The translations under genes and the position numbers were made by a program. From the NCBI GenBank assembly GCA_903881535.1, contig CAIRTT010000526.1, positions 1-11,414 of the forward strand: DNA of 11,414 nucleotides, written 5' to 3'. The notes beneath the pieces were generated by a model. That model was not told the origin of the DNA. It searched no databases and saw nothing but the letters and a program-made list of their open reading frames with translations. Within the stretch, counting starts at the first letter, position 1. Each line of letters begins with the position of its first letter. Source of the DNA: an uncultured Armatimonadota bacterium. Lineage in GTDB: Bacteria; Armatimonadota; Armatimonadia; Armatimonadales; Armatimonadaceae. Shown here one piece after another: positions 1 through 7,471 of this stretch.

Positions 1-42
1 CATCGGACAACCGGTGAATTGGCATTGTTGACAAGCCCTCAG

Positions 43-70
43 CGTAGGGGCGGACCGCCGTGTCCGCCCG
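43..70 (+). repeat. GC-rich hairpin repeat, copy 1
   Basis: First of 14 copies of an interspersed hairpin. It opens with CGTAGGGG and folds into an 8-bp stem, GGGCGGAC against GTCCGCCC, around the 6-base loop CGCCGT. It lies downstream of the methyltransferase gene, which reads toward it, so it could act as a terminator-like or RNA-protecting hairpin, although no T-run follows. Confidence 0.8.
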
Positions 71-115
71 TGGTAGTGCATATCGAAATTCGATTGATTG
101 ATGCTTTTTCAATGC

Positions 116-176
116 GCTCGCGTGGTGGGTGCCTCGCGCTCAACATCCCACCAACCATCGAGTTGGTAGGCTGGTT
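116..176 (+). repeat. Second repeat family, short (uninterrupted) copy
   Basis: This stretch begins GCTCGCGTGGTGGGTGCCTC and continues through TCAACATCCCACC, ATCG, GTTGG and GGCTGGTT. The same blocks in the same order occur at 6375-6509, where about 70 extra bases sit between the two halves. Here the halves are joined directly at CGCTCAACATC. No coding frame in either copy looks like a gene. Its function is unknown. Confidence 0.6.
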
Positions 177-254
177 ACTGAAGATTTGGCTCTTGAATAA
201 AAAGATCCTCGTAGGCGAGGCCTTCCGTAGACGTATCGTAAGGTTCATCCGTGC

Positions 255-1001
255 CTACGTATAAGGAATCCAGTCATCGCCCCACTTCGATGACTGCAGC
301 TTTTCCATCGGATGGTTACGGAACCAAATCGCCGCAAAAAATGCACCAAACTCCACTGTTGAGACATGCCGCTGAACACTGTTCACATGACAGTCGAACA
401 CATCCGTGTCGAGAGACATTTCGTTCAGCTGCATCGCCAAACCATACACAAATCCCGCAAATGTATTGCCTCGTCCATGGATGTCTTCAATAAAATAGAC
501 CCCACCCGGTGCCATAAATGGCGTCAGAGCGCAAAGGGAAATCTCTTGGTGCTCGGCAATGTGGCTGCCATCATCCACGATGATGTCAAACGGACCGTAC
601 TTCGCACCGATATCCTTGAGGAAATCTGAATCCGCTTGGCTACCAATCTCGACCGTGATGTTCCCACCCGCGTACCGGCGACACGGTTCGTTTATGTCAA
701 TCCCGACAATCTGACTATCCGGATGAACAATTCTACTCCAGAGGTGTAATGATCCTCCACTCTGAACACCAATCTCCAAAATGCGGAGTGGACGCTCCAA
801 AGCAGCAAAGCGCTGATCATAAAATACCCAGTAATGCAGCCATTTATGGACGCCTGGTCCGGTGCCGTACTTCGAAAGTGCCGCTGAAAATGGACCCGAA
901 ATCGGCTGTTTCGATGGGCCATCGATTGGCTCCAAAGTAAAGCGATAGCCATTATTGACGGAACGCAGCCACTTAGCGATATCCCCAAGCTTCTTGATCA
1001 C
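255..1001 (-). CDS. Class I SAM-dependent methyltransferase (Methyltransf_24 / TylF-MycE-like)
   Basis: Probable small-molecule or sugar O-methyltransferase using S-adenosylmethionine, 248 residues. With the chosen start, the SAM-binding motif I is LEIGVQSGGS at about 75-84, GIDI follows at 100-103, VDDGSH at 142-147 and GGVYFIEDIH at 166-175. The DDGSH and ED motifs are those of the metal-dependent macrocin/mycinamicin methyltransferase group. The lead-in HKWLHYW with the aromatic-rich segment before motif I is typical of methyltransferases near cell-surface polysaccharide genes. I chose the GTG at 1001 because AGAGGT stands 6 bases before it. A TTG at 1091 would add 30 residues but has no ribosome site. 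The gene is alone, with no glycan genes next to it in this window, and looks AT-richer than the hydrolase genes. The acceptor substrate cannot be told from sequence. Confidence 0.85.
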   Translation of the reverse strand: MIKKLGDIAKWLRSVNNGYRFTLEPIDGPSKQPISGPFSAALSKYGTGPGVHKWLHYWVFYDQRFAALERPLRILEIGVQSGGSLHLWSRIVHPDSQIVGIDINEPCRRYAGGNITVEIGSQADSDFLKDIGAKYGPFDIIVDDGSHIAEHQEISLCALTPFMAPGGVYFIEDIHGRGNTFAGFVYGLAMQLNEMSLDTDVFDCHVNSVQRHVSTVEFGAFFAAIWFRNHPMEKLQSSKWGDDWIPYT

Positions 1002-1140
1002 ACTCGGACCTCTTTTCGTAGAACAATATTTCTCGCAATGGATGTCGCATAAAAGTGTTCTGACACTGTCTTCGGCATTTTCAGTGTTCAAGTGGAGGCT
1101 GGAATGTTCGAATTGACGTCAGTTACGGTGACGAATTCCA

Positions 1141-1168
1141 CGTAGGGGCGGGCCGCTGTGCCCTCCCG
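1141..1168 (+). repeat. GC-rich hairpin repeat, copy 2
   Basis: Opens with CGTAGGGG; stem GGGCGGGC against GCCCTCCC with one mismatch, loop CGCTGT. It is preceded by GTTACGGTGACGAATTCC, which resembles the lead-in of the copy at 6546, so the repeat unit extends beyond the hairpin. Confidence 0.8.
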
Positions 1169-1312
1169 TGCTGACATGGTTTTTGTTGATTTGGATTGCA
1201 TCGCATTTGGCTGCACGTCGTATCCACTTCCGGCCTCCAGCAGACACCCCGCTCCGCTCGCTGGGCTTGCTTACTTTCGGCTTCGTATATGCCGTTTTCG
1301 GCCATCGTTACC

Positions 1313-1340
1313 ACGGGCAGGCGTGGAAGCCTGCCCCTAC
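1313..1340 (-). repeat. GC-rich hairpin repeat, copy 3 (inverted)
   Basis: On the minus strand it reads GTAGGGGCAGGC, then loop TTCCAC, then GCCTGCCC: a perfect 8-bp stem. Together with the following AGAGGCTT it is identical over roughly 34 bases to the copy at 8627-8654, some 7 kb away. Confidence 0.8.
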
Positions 1341-1377
1341 AGAGGCTTTTCGGATACCGTTTCGTACTTGGTTACCG

Positions 1378-1404
1378 CGAGCGGGCGTGGCAGCCCGCCC
1401 CTAC
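1378..1404 (-). repeat. GC-rich hairpin repeat, copy 4 (inverted)
   Basis: Minus-strand reading: GTAGGGGCGGGC, loop TGCCAC, GCCCGCTC. The stem keeps 7 of 8 pairs. It lies 37 bases after copy 3 and in the same orientation. Confidence 0.75.
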
Positions 1405-1448
1405 ACAGAATTTGGATTTTGGCGGCCTAACAACGTGGGTAATTTCCG

Positions 1449-1476
1449 TGTAGGGGAGGGCCGCTGTGCCCTCCCG
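1449..1476 (+). repeat. GC-rich hairpin repeat, copy 5
   Basis: Stem GGGAGGGC against GCCCTCCC (perfect), loop CGCTGT, preceded by TTCCGTGTA. It ends 21 bases before the stop codon of the GH20-like gene, so it sits where a 3' hairpin of that transcript would be. Confidence 0.8.
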
Positions 1477-1496
1477 CGCTCTCGGATGAACCGCAA

Positions 1497-4151
1497 TCAC
1501 TCCACCGCCAGCGCATACAGCAGCAATGCACTCCCGGATGTTCCGCCGCGAAGCTCAATAAACTGTGCTCCGGCCGGGATGTTCACGACACGTCCGCGCA
1601 GGAGGAGGTTTCCGCCATCCACCGATGTCAGCTGCTGGACCACAGGGCCCGCAGTACATGCCAGGGCATCATCAATCGCCGCGATGTCACGGCCGTATAG
1701 GAGTGGCTCGATCATCCGTGACTTTCCTGTCACGACACTGATCTCTCCGACCAAGGAACCTTGTGGCGCGGCGTGACTTGCCCCCATCACCAGCCAGACT
1801 TTTCGGCTCCCAAGCGGTAATTCCATGCGAATTACTGGTGCCTTCGAACCGCGCTGGAGGATGCCGCCAATCACAGCTGGAGCTACAGGGGGAAACTGCC
1901 AGCCAGTCGTTGCCAGAGGCTGTTTGGTTGTCGGCGTTACCCGGCCATCCACCCGGCCAGCTGGCTTTGGAAGCGGGGCCAGAGAGGCATCCGTTTCCGT
2001 GGATGCGCCTCCAGAGCCGCCATCGTAGCGGGCATTGAAGATGTCTCCCGCATCCCACGCCGGCTGCGTCGCCCCGCCATTCCAAAAATGCTCGGCCGCA
2101 TGTACCATCGCGATAAACTGCCGCCGCTCCTCGCCGGCGAGCACACTCTCCTTTGACTCATATCCACACCACGTCGTACAAAGTGCACCGAGGGCACCGT
2201 TTACCGTTGCTGCGGTCGCGAGAGATTTGATATTCGCCGGGTCCCACCAGGTACACGCCACCCGCCTTGTAAACCCGCTGGACTTCAGAAGATCGAGACT
2301 TGGGTACTTGCTCAGTGCCGAATATTGCCAATCAAAGACCGTGACATCCTTTGGAAGCGCAGCTCGGAGTCGCTTGGCATCCGATGCACTCGGAGCGGTT
2401 CCAAAGCTCGGCGCGCACTCGCTTGGATGCAGCAGCATATCGCCCCAGAGCCAGGTCTCACGCCCGACACTACGCAGTGATGTCTGCCAATAGATAACAG
2501 CATCTGTGAATAATGCGACAAAATCCTTGCCTTGGGTGATGAATGGAAACCGCCCACGCATCGTGACTTCATCAAGGCCGATGTGGAATGCGGACCCAGG
2601 TACTGCTTTTGCGGCATCGAGCATAATCCCGCGCACCAAGTCGACTCCCTGTTTGTTCGAGAAGTTCAGGGCATACGGCGTCTCGGGATCTTCGGCGAAC
2701 TGACGTCGAGCCGCGGTACCGAACAGCCATTCCATATGGCCATAGCCCTGCACGAGAGGCGTCAGCGAGATGCCATGCTGCGCCGCGAAACGGGCTTCCT
2801 CTGTGAGCTGCGATGCCATCCCGGCCCACGCGGGCGCGATGTCAGGTGCGCTCGGCCACTTGGCCTGCTCGCACTGGATGACCATTTGGTTTAGCTTGAA
2901 CGGCGCATAGATACGTGAGATGAGCTTTCCGTGAAACTCGGGAGCGGTCTTCCCAAAGAACAAATGGACGCCGCGGAAGGAGAGGGTTGGCCAGTCTTTG
3001 ATGTCCGTTTTTGGGATGTAGACATCACCGGATGCAGCTTTTGTCACAAGCTGGAAGAGCGTTTCGAAGCCCCAGCAGAGCCCGGCGATATCTACGCCGG
3101 TCAGGCGGATTTCTTTACCGACGGCTTGGATTTCATAGCCTTCTGAGTTTGCATCCGCTACGCGTTTTGCGATGCTAACCACAAGCCGCGTGGTTGATGT
3201 TGCAGAAATGGAGATGCCCGATTGGCGGCAGAGCGTCTCAAAGCGGGGTTTTAGCTCCGGCGGGAGGCTGCCGATGAGCGCAATGGCCTTGCACGGAATT
3301 CGCTTTTGACTAGCAGTGTCGATGCGCTGGAATTTGGGTGTCGGGATGACGACCGGTGGCGGAGGCGTAAAGATGCGTGCGCGGTTTTTCGCTGGGCGTA
3401 GTGTCAATGGGCGACCCGGAGCGCTCTCTGGACGCGGCCCGACGCTTAGGCGGAGGCTGTGGCTGAGTGGTTTTTCATGGAGGAGTGGCGCTGGGGGTGA
3501 CCCGATGCCCATCCAGAACACGGGGAAGGCCTTTGCCCAGCCTTGCGTGTCCGAGCGGGCATCGAAGAGGACATTTTTCGCAATCGAAATGACTTCACAC
3601 TGGATGTTTCCAAGCTGGGTGGCGACTTCCCAGCTGCGATAGCCATCCGGGCACAGTCGGTTTTCCTGTTGACTAAGCCCGGGTTTTGGGAGTCGGGATG
3701 GGATGCGAAATGGGGCACCATCCGCGTAGCCGGAGCTGCCGATCAGCGCTGGGCTCGCGATATAAGCGCAGGCATACTCGATCTCGGCGGGGATGTCGCG
3801 GAGGAGATTTGCGGTCATATCGACCTGGATACCATCCGGGTCCGTGATACTGAAGCGGTAGGTGACACTGACATCCGGGTTTGTGGCGCCGACCTCTGCT
3901 GCAAAGCCTCCGGGAATCGCGACCCAGCCGGTGGTGTTCCATTTGGCGCTTGGCATCCCGAACAGCTGCCCCGTCCAGCCGGCTTTGACGACATAAAGCG
4001 ATGACTTTACGGCGATAGAGATGCCATCCAGGGTGAGAGAAAGCCCCGCGGCGGGCGTCCACCCGATGCCCCAGCGGCCATGGACTTTGACGGGAAGAGC
4101 ACTACTTTGTGTCTGCAGTTTCACTACCATGGCGCATTCTAGCGGGTTCAT
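1497..4151 (-). CDS. GH20-like beta-N-acetylhexosaminidase family protein
   Basis: Predicted glycoside hydrolase, 884 residues. An N-terminal beta-rich region (about 20-250) is followed by a proline-rich linker near 263-273. Residues 283-385 look like the zincin-like GH20b domain. The catalytic barrel starts at PTLSFRGVHLFFG (388-400). The key motif is HIGLDEV at 523-529, with D527-E528 as the Asp-Glu pair that in GH20 enzymes holds the substrate acetamido group and donates the proton. The second Gly of the usual HxGGDE is Leu here. Tryptophans expected around the sugar pocket are present (TWLWGDM near 566, FDWQY near 606, TWWD near 634). A beta-rich C-terminal domain (about 740-884) may bind carbohydrate. 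I see no signal peptide. ATG at 4151 and ATG at 4130 are both possible starts, neither with a clear ribosome site. It likely releases terminal GlcNAc or GalNAc, but the substrate is inferred from the family only. Confidence 0.85.
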   Translation of the reverse strand: MNPLECAMVVKLQTQSSALPVKVHGRWGIGWTPAAGLSLTLDGISIAVKSSLYVVKAGWTGQLFGMPSAKWNTTGWVAIPGGFAAEVGATNPDVSVTYRFSITDPDGIQVDMTANLLRDIPAEIEYACAYIASPALIGSSGYADGAPFRIPSRLPKPGLSQQENRLCPDGYRSWEVATQLGNIQCEVISIAKNVLFDARSDTQGWAKAFPVFWMGIGSPPAPLLHEKPLSHSLRLSVGPRPESAPGRPLTLRPAKNRARIFTPPPPVVIPTPKFQRIDTASQKRIPCKAIALIGSLPPELKPRFETLCRQSGISISATSTTRLVVSIAKRVADANSEGYEIQAVGKEIRLTGVDIAGLCWGFETLFQLVTKAASGDVYIPKTDIKDWPTLSFRGVHLFFGKTAPEFHGKLISRIYAPFKLNQMVIQCEQAKWPSAPDIAPAWAGMASQLTEEARFAAQHGISLTPLVQGYGHMEWLFGTAARRQFAEDPETPYALNFSNKQGVDLVRGIMLDAAKAVPGSAFHIGLDEVTMRGRFPFITQGKDFVALFTDAVIYWQTSLRSVGRETWLWGDMLLHPSECAPSFGTAPSASDAKRLRAALPKDVTVFDWQYSALSKYPSLDLLKSSGFTRRVACTWWDPANIKSLATAATVNGALGALCTTWCGYESKESVLAGEERRQFIAMVHAAEHFWNGGATQPAWDAGDIFNARYDGGSGGASTETDASLAPLPKPAGRVDGRVTPTTKQPLATTGWQFPPVAPAVIGGILQRGSKAPVIRMELPLGSRKVWLVMGASHAAPQGSLVGEISVVTGKSRMIEPLLYGRDIAAIDDALACTAGPVVQQLTSVDGGNLLLRGRVVNIPAGAQFIELRGGTSGSALLLYALAVE

Positions 4152-4293
4152 CGATCAATTTCAGACAACTTACACCGCTCACTAACGGAAACACACTTAC
4201 CACCCACTTCGTACCGCTTAATCATCTGTGGCAGGAGACCGGCCTCCTGCAGGTGAAATCAACACAAGTAAACATAGTCCTGCGGAGGCAACC
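4152..4293. promoter_or_regulatory. Divergent intergenic region between the two hydrolase genes
   Basis: The GH20-like gene and the plus-strand gene start from opposite sides of this 142-base gap, so it must hold promoters for both. The plus-strand gene has a good ribosome site here (GCGGAGG, starting about 11 bases before ATG 4294). I cannot pick -35/-10 boxes with confidence. A shared regulator is possible. Confidence 0.5.
4231..4250. repeat. Inverted repeat in divergent promoter region
   Basis: GCAGGAG and CTCCTGC form a 7-bp perfect inverted repeat around ACCGGC. It could be an operator or a small hairpin in the 5' leader of the plus-strand gene. Its size and 6-base loop resemble the interspersed hairpins, but it lacks the GTAGGGG opening. 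Confidence 0.5.
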
Positions 4294-6189
4294 ATGGCAT
4301 CGAGTAAATCATCCAAAATCATCGGTGTTTCCATCGTTCCACACACCACCGCGCCCGAAATGCGCTACGCCCAGCAGCGAGGCGCCGGGCCCGCCGCCCT
4401 CGTTCGGCTCTTTGTCAAAGGCGGTGGCATCCCCGGGATGTTCAATGGAAAGTCCCCGGCGGAGCTGCTCAAGAGTGGCGACTGGGCTTGGCATGACACC
4501 GCAACCGCGATCGAAGGCACGGCTGAGACGCTGTCCGTCTGGTCCTTCAATGGCAAATCAGCCGCATGGGGACCCGGAAATACATTTACGGTGGATGGAG
4601 ATGGCATCGAAAAAGTCACCATCCGGATTGACCAGCCACAGGCAGCGATTACCACTGTGACCTATCGCGGCCCGGATGGCGCCATCCACCCGGATCGCAT
4701 CGTTGTGCATGTCCGTAACGACAACAAAGCGGCTCTCAAAGTGACGGGTATCCGCATCTGGAGTCCGGCTCACGAAGCCCCGTGGCAGCAGCTTTACGCG
4801 GGAGCCTGGATTCCGGTCAACATCGTAATCGGCGCGGCGGACACTGGAACCATCCAGAAACACATCCCAAACCTGCCTCTTTCCTATGCCGCTGTAGAGG
4901 TTCGAACGACATCGGGAAATCTTTGGGGGTATACCCGCATCAAGGCCGAGCACTTTGCGATCAGTGCTGGATGGATAAACAACGAGGGCTCGGATACGCA
5001 CAAAGACCCTGCATTTCTCTCGCTTTTGAAGTCGCTCCATATCGATACCGCGCATTATCAGGAGCTGTCTGGCTACAGCGATAACCCGGAGCTGTTCAAC
5101 AAGTACAAGCTGCGGCGGTTCAACAAGCTCGAGCCCATCGATGTTTACAGTAAGCCTGAGAAGCTGATCGACGTCCATGCGGTGGAGTTTTTGGGCGAGC
5201 CGCAGTACGGCGGGGGGAAGCCTGTCCCGCCGCAGGAAATCTATGACAAGCTGCTGCCGTATCGGAACTCTCCGCTACCTACATCGGTGACGCACAGCGA
5301 AGAGCGCATCTGGCGCTGGTATGCGGGGCTCAGTGATTTCCCACACTATGATGCGTACCGTGTTGTTGCGCCGGCGGCGGATCAGTGGACGAAGTATGAC
5401 CGCTGGGGTGGCAAAAAGATTCGTTGGGGGGCTCCGCTGGAGACGATTGGCGTGATGTGTCGCTCGCTGCGCGAGCTGAATCAACCGATGCCATGTGCGT
5501 ATTGGTCGCAGGGGCCGCATGAGGGTTGGGATGATCCATTTGATGGTCGTAAACGGCGAAGCCCGACGCCATCCGAGCTGCGCTCACAGGCGATTCATGC
5601 ACTAGGTGCGCGGATAACCAGCCTCTATTGGTTCAATTTGAGTCTCAATTCACTGATGATGTTCCCGGATACCTGGGATGCGATGCGCCGGGTCGGTCGC
5701 GAGATCCGGATGCTGGAGCCGATTCTTCTGGATGGCGACCATACGGCATTTCTGAAACAGAGTCTGCTTGGCGCGGGGCCGGACTGGGAGCTGTCGGTCG
5801 TGTCCAGCGCTGATGCAGCCCTCTGTGTCGCCGCAGATGTCGCCTACAAGATTTCGGATAATGGACAGGAATTCGTCTTTGGCAAGCCGCGTGCGGTGCG
5901 ATTTGCCTTCCCGCTTCCGGGGAGGCTGCGGAAGCCATTGGATGTCTTCCGCGTGGATGCCGATGGTGTCCACAACGTAAAGTGGCAGGCCAAAGGGGAT
6001 GGCATCGTGATTGATGATGTCCGCTCTGAAGATGCCATTTATGTCGCCGGAGTATCGAAGGCTGCCCGGGCCGATGTGACAAAACGCCATGCGGCAGCGC
6101 TTGCACATGAGGCGAAATACCCTATCGATAGGGCTGGATTAGATGTGCTTTGGATGCGGGAGAGCGAGAAGCGTAAGAAGAAGCAGTAA
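4294..6189 (+). CDS. Uncharacterised large protein, probable TIM-barrel carbohydrate hydrolase
   Basis: A 631-residue protein that I cannot place in a named family. It begins MASSKSSKIIGVSIVP after the ribosome site GCGGAGG; an upstream ATG at 4228 in the same frame has no such site. The first 220 residues alternate short beta segments (beta-sandwich-like). The middle, about 225-500, has the look of a glycosidase barrel: HAVEFLGEPQYGG, THSEERIWRWYAGLSDFPHYD, PCAYWSQGPHEGWDD and ALGARITSLYWFNLSL, rich in aromatic and acidic residues of the kind that line sugar clefts. The last 130 residues look like a beta domain followed by a charged, lysine-rich end (SEKRKKKQ). There is no clear signal peptide. 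It is divergent from the GH20-like gene, which supports a joint role in glycan breakdown. The catalytic residues are not assigned. Confidence 0.7.
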   Translation: MASSKSSKIIGVSIVPHTTAPEMRYAQQRGAGPAALVRLFVKGGGIPGMFNGKSPAELLKSGDWAWHDTATAIEGTAETLSVWSFNGKSAAWGPGNTFTVDGDGIEKVTIRIDQPQAAITTVTYRGPDGAIHPDRIVVHVRNDNKAALKVTGIRIWSPAHEAPWQQLYAGAWIPVNIVIGAADTGTIQKHIPNLPLSYAAVEVRTTSGNLWGYTRIKAEHFAISAGWINNEGSDTHKDPAFLSLLKSLHIDTAHYQELSGYSDNPELFNKYKLRRFNKLEPIDVYSKPEKLIDVHAVEFLGEPQYGGGKPVPPQEIYDKLLPYRNSPLPTSVTHSEERIWRWYAGLSDFPHYDAYRVVAPAADQWTKYDRWGGKKIRWGAPLETIGVMCRSLRELNQPMPCAYWSQGPHEGWDDPFDGRKRRSPTPSELRSQAIHALGARITSLYWFNLSLNSLMMFPDTWDAMRRVGREIRMLEPILLDGDHTAFLKQSLLGAGPDWELSVVSSADAALCVAADVAYKISDNGQEFVFGKPRAVRFAFPLPGRLRKPLDVFRVDADGVHNVKWQAKGDGIVIDDVRSEDAIYVAGVSKAARADVTKRHAAALAHEAKYPIDRAGLDVLWMRESEKRKKKQ

Positions 6190-6228
6190 GTGTTTGGTTT
6201 GGATGTTGGATGATGATCAACTTTTCCG

Positions 6229-6256
6229 CGTTGGGACGGACCGCCGTGTCCGCCCG
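6229..6256 (+). repeat. GC-rich hairpin repeat, copy 6
   Basis: CGTTGGGACGGAC, loop CGCCGT, GTCCGCCC. The opening is CGTTGGG rather than CGTAGGG, shared only with copy 8, so these two form a subfamily. It lies 40 bases after the stop of the 4294 gene and may serve as its 3' hairpin. Confidence 0.75.
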
Positions 6257-6313
6257 CACATGTTGGCGTTGTTGTGATGAACGTTTCCTACGTGGCGGAT
6301 GCCACAATTTCTG

Positions 6314-6341
6314 CGTAGGGGAGGGCTGCCACGCCCTCCCG
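6314..6341 (+). repeat. GC-rich hairpin repeat, copy 7
   Basis: CGTAGGGGAGGGC, loop TGCCAC, GCCCTCCC: perfect 8-bp stem. Identical over its length to copy 9 at 6614. Confidence 0.8.
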
Positions 6342-6374
6342 CGGTTACGGAATACCTGATCGGTCAATAAATTT

Positions 6375-6509
6375 GCTCGCGTGGTGGGTGCCTCACGCTC
6401 GTGCCGAAGTCGCCGGTACACAGTGGCACTGCTTTTGTTGGTGGCTCCACTTTCGTCTCCCGGCCCTCGCGTTCAACATCCCACCCCGCATCGCGTTGGA
6501 CGGCTGGTT
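6375..6509 (+). repeat. Second repeat family, long (interrupted) copy
   Basis: The left block (6375-6400) and right block (6473-6509) match 116-176, but are parted by about 70 bases that are absent from the short copy. The extra stretch holds no hairpin repeat and no gene. Either the long form gained an insert or the short form lost one at the shared CGCTC/TTCAACATC junction. Confidence 0.55.
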
Positions 6510-6545
6510 TGACAGATACGACTTTGGTAACCGTGATGAGTTCCG

Positions 6546-6573
6546 CGTTGGGACGGACCGCGGTGTCCGCCCG
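6546..6573 (+). repeat. GC-rich hairpin repeat, copy 8
   Basis: CGTTGGGACGGAC, loop CGCGGT, GTCCGCCC. It is preceded by GGTAACCGTGATGAGTTCCG, a lead-in also seen in altered form before copy 2. Confidence 0.75.
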
Positions 6574-6613
6574 TGTTGACTTCTTGGTTCGCAATACGAA
6601 TTGGAAACTTCCG

Positions 6614-6641
6614 CGTAGGGGAGGGCTGCCACGCCCTCCCG
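6614..6641 (+). repeat. GC-rich hairpin repeat, copy 9
   Basis: Same sequence as copy 7. It ends 20 bases from the stop codon of the acidic partner gene of module 1 and so marks the downstream edge of that module. Confidence 0.8.
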
Positions 6642-6661
6642 CAGCCACAGGTTGCTTTTCC

Positions 6662-6919
6662 TCAATCTTCGATGGTTCCGTCGTCTTCCTGTTCGTTATC
6701 CTTTTCCGCTAAAGGATCCACTTCCTCGTCGTCGTCATCGTCCTCCCAGTCATGTAACCGACTCTGCCGGATTTCTTCTTTCCACGCCTCGAAGTCTTCT
6801 GGTTTCAGTTCTCTTAGGCGCACTAACAAAGCTTCCTTTGCGCTCAATGTCCTTTGTTGAGTTTCTGACGAGTTACTCTGGGCTGTCCCATTATTGGGGT
6901 GGTTATGATTATCGCTCAT
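6662..6919 (-). CDS. Small acidic protein, candidate antitoxin of PIN module 1
   Basis: An 85-residue protein of unknown family. The first 20 residues are polar (Asn, Ser, His rich). The middle (about 25-60) is likely helical, with KEALLVRLRELKPEDFEAWKEE. The last 30 residues are strongly acidic, including a DDDDDEE run. I chose the ATG at 6919, with GGAG 7 bases before it, over the ATG two codons upstream, which overlaps that site. The gene overlaps the end of the PIN gene by 11 bases, so the two are probably translationally coupled. Position and acidity suggest an antitoxin that masks the PIN protein, perhaps by mimicking RNA, but this is inference. There is no recognisable DNA-binding fold, unusual for VapB-type partners. 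Confidence 0.7.
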   Translation of the reverse strand: MSDNHNHPNNGTAQSNSSETQQRTLSAKEALLVRLRELKPEDFEAWKEEIRQSRLHDWEDDDDDEEVDPLAEKDNEQEDDGTIED

Positions 6920-7376
6920 CCTCATTCTCCATTCTTTTCATAAATGTCTCACGGTTGATGACGTTACTTCCGGCCACACGAGAAAGTTGTCTATCTTCAG
7001 TTACTAAGGTGAGATTCTTGAGTTCCGCTGTCGCCGCAATGAGCGCATCTGGGACTTTCAAAGCCGTATAACTCCGAATAAATCGAGCCTGATGCGCCAT
7101 CTCCAAATCGACTATTGAAATATCAGCGTGTAAGTAAGATTTAAGATACGTATCGATTTCAAACGATGTCAGCACTCTGGATCTGCTTAGCTCGACGATC
7201 GAGATGACGCTAATCCACACGACTAATGAAGTCAATGGGAGTTCAGTTTCGCTTGCCATTAAGTCAATGACAATGTTGGAATCGAGCAAATAACCCCGAC
7301 TACGGAGATGGTACTCAGGGATCGATGTGCCGACTTTGTCGGCGGTAGATGGCGGTAAACAATACTGCAGTGTCAC
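6909..7376 (-). CDS. PIN-domain RNase, VapC-like toxin (module 1)
   Basis: Predicted Mg-dependent endoribonuclease of the PIN fold, 155 residues. The four acidic positions of VapC-type enzymes are visible: D32 in YLLDSNIVIDL, E62 in VISIVEL, D110 in VPDALIAATA and D128 in LVTEDRQL. About 27 residues precede the fold, more than in most VapC proteins; the PIN protein of module 4 has a similar extension. I take the GTG at 7376 as start because GGAGG lies 7 bases before it and this matches the leader layout of the sister modules. An ATG at 7391 would place the ribosome site inside the gene. It is the first gene of its module, with the acidic partner downstream. Target RNA unknown. Confidence 0.85.
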   Translation of the reverse strand: MTLQYCLPPSTADKVGTSIPEYHLRSRGYLLDSNIVIDLMASETELPLTSLVVWISVISIVELSRSRVLTSFEIDTYLKSYLHADISIVDLEMAHQARFIRSYTALKVPDALIAATAELKNLTLVTEDRQLSRVAGSNVINRETFMKRMENEDER

Positions 7377-7401
7377 GAAGTGACCCTCCATTGTGGATTT
7401 T

Positions 7402-7460
7402 TTCCGCCTGAATTCACTCTACTGTTGCACTTTCGATTTTGCAACCACGCAGTGGGAACG
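7402..7460 (-). promoter_or_regulatory. Shared-type promoter and leader, module 1
   Basis: On the minus strand: -35 TTGCAA (7444-7439), 17-base spacer, -10 TAGAGT (7421-7416), GAATTC, then AGGCGGAA (7409-7402), 12 bases, and GGAG. The 20-base block 7441-7460, which includes part of the -35, recurs identically at module 2. Transcription would start at or next to the AGGCGGAA box. Confidence 0.7.
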
Positions 7461-7471
7461 CCACCATTCTG

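Larger units (their letters stand above)
1002..1496. other. Gene-free stretch with four hairpin repeats
   Basis: About 500 bases between the start of the methyltransferase gene and the end of the GH20-like gene. Four hairpin repeats (1141-1168, 1313-1340, 1378-1404, 1449-1476) take up part of it. Open frames here run through the repeats and continue into antisense of the GH20-like gene; their composition is that of the repeats. The promoter of the methyltransferase must lie near 1002-1100, but I see no convincing -35/-10 pair. Confidence 0.65.
6190..6661. other. Gene-free stretch rich in repeats
   Basis: These 472 bases hold four hairpin repeats (6229-6256, 6314-6341, 6546-6573, 6614-6641) and the long copy of the second repeat family (6375-6509). 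Open frames on both strands here are made of repeat sequence and show no protein-like composition. It separates the plus-strand hydrolase gene from the tandem toxin-antitoxin-like modules, whose transcripts converge on it from the other side. Confidence 0.7.

Noticed and set aside
43..1476. CRISPR array
   Set aside because: The repeats are irregularly spaced, in both orientations, and vary in the stem; no regular spacers and no cas genes.
1158..1776. Overlapping plus-strand open frames (up to 202 codons)
   Set aside because: They consist of hairpin repeats and the antisense of the end of the GH20-like gene; Arg/Pro-rich composition and no ribosome site.
2035..4004. Several plus-strand open frames of 65-153 codons
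   Set aside because: All are antisense shadows of the GH20-like gene, whose frame has clear domain motifs.
4558..6108. Minus-strand frames of 150-206 codons opposite the 4294 gene
   Set aside because: Shadows of a long plus-strand gene with a good ribosome site; no protein-like motifs.
6120..6133. Perfect 14-base palindrome CCCTATCGATAGGG
   Set aside because: It lies inside the 4294 coding region and has no T-run; probably chance or a restriction-type site, not a terminator.
6364..6665. Minus-strand frames of 90-94 codons in the gap after the 4294 gene
   Set aside because: They are translated repeat sequence; the same short peptides recur wherever the hairpin occurs.
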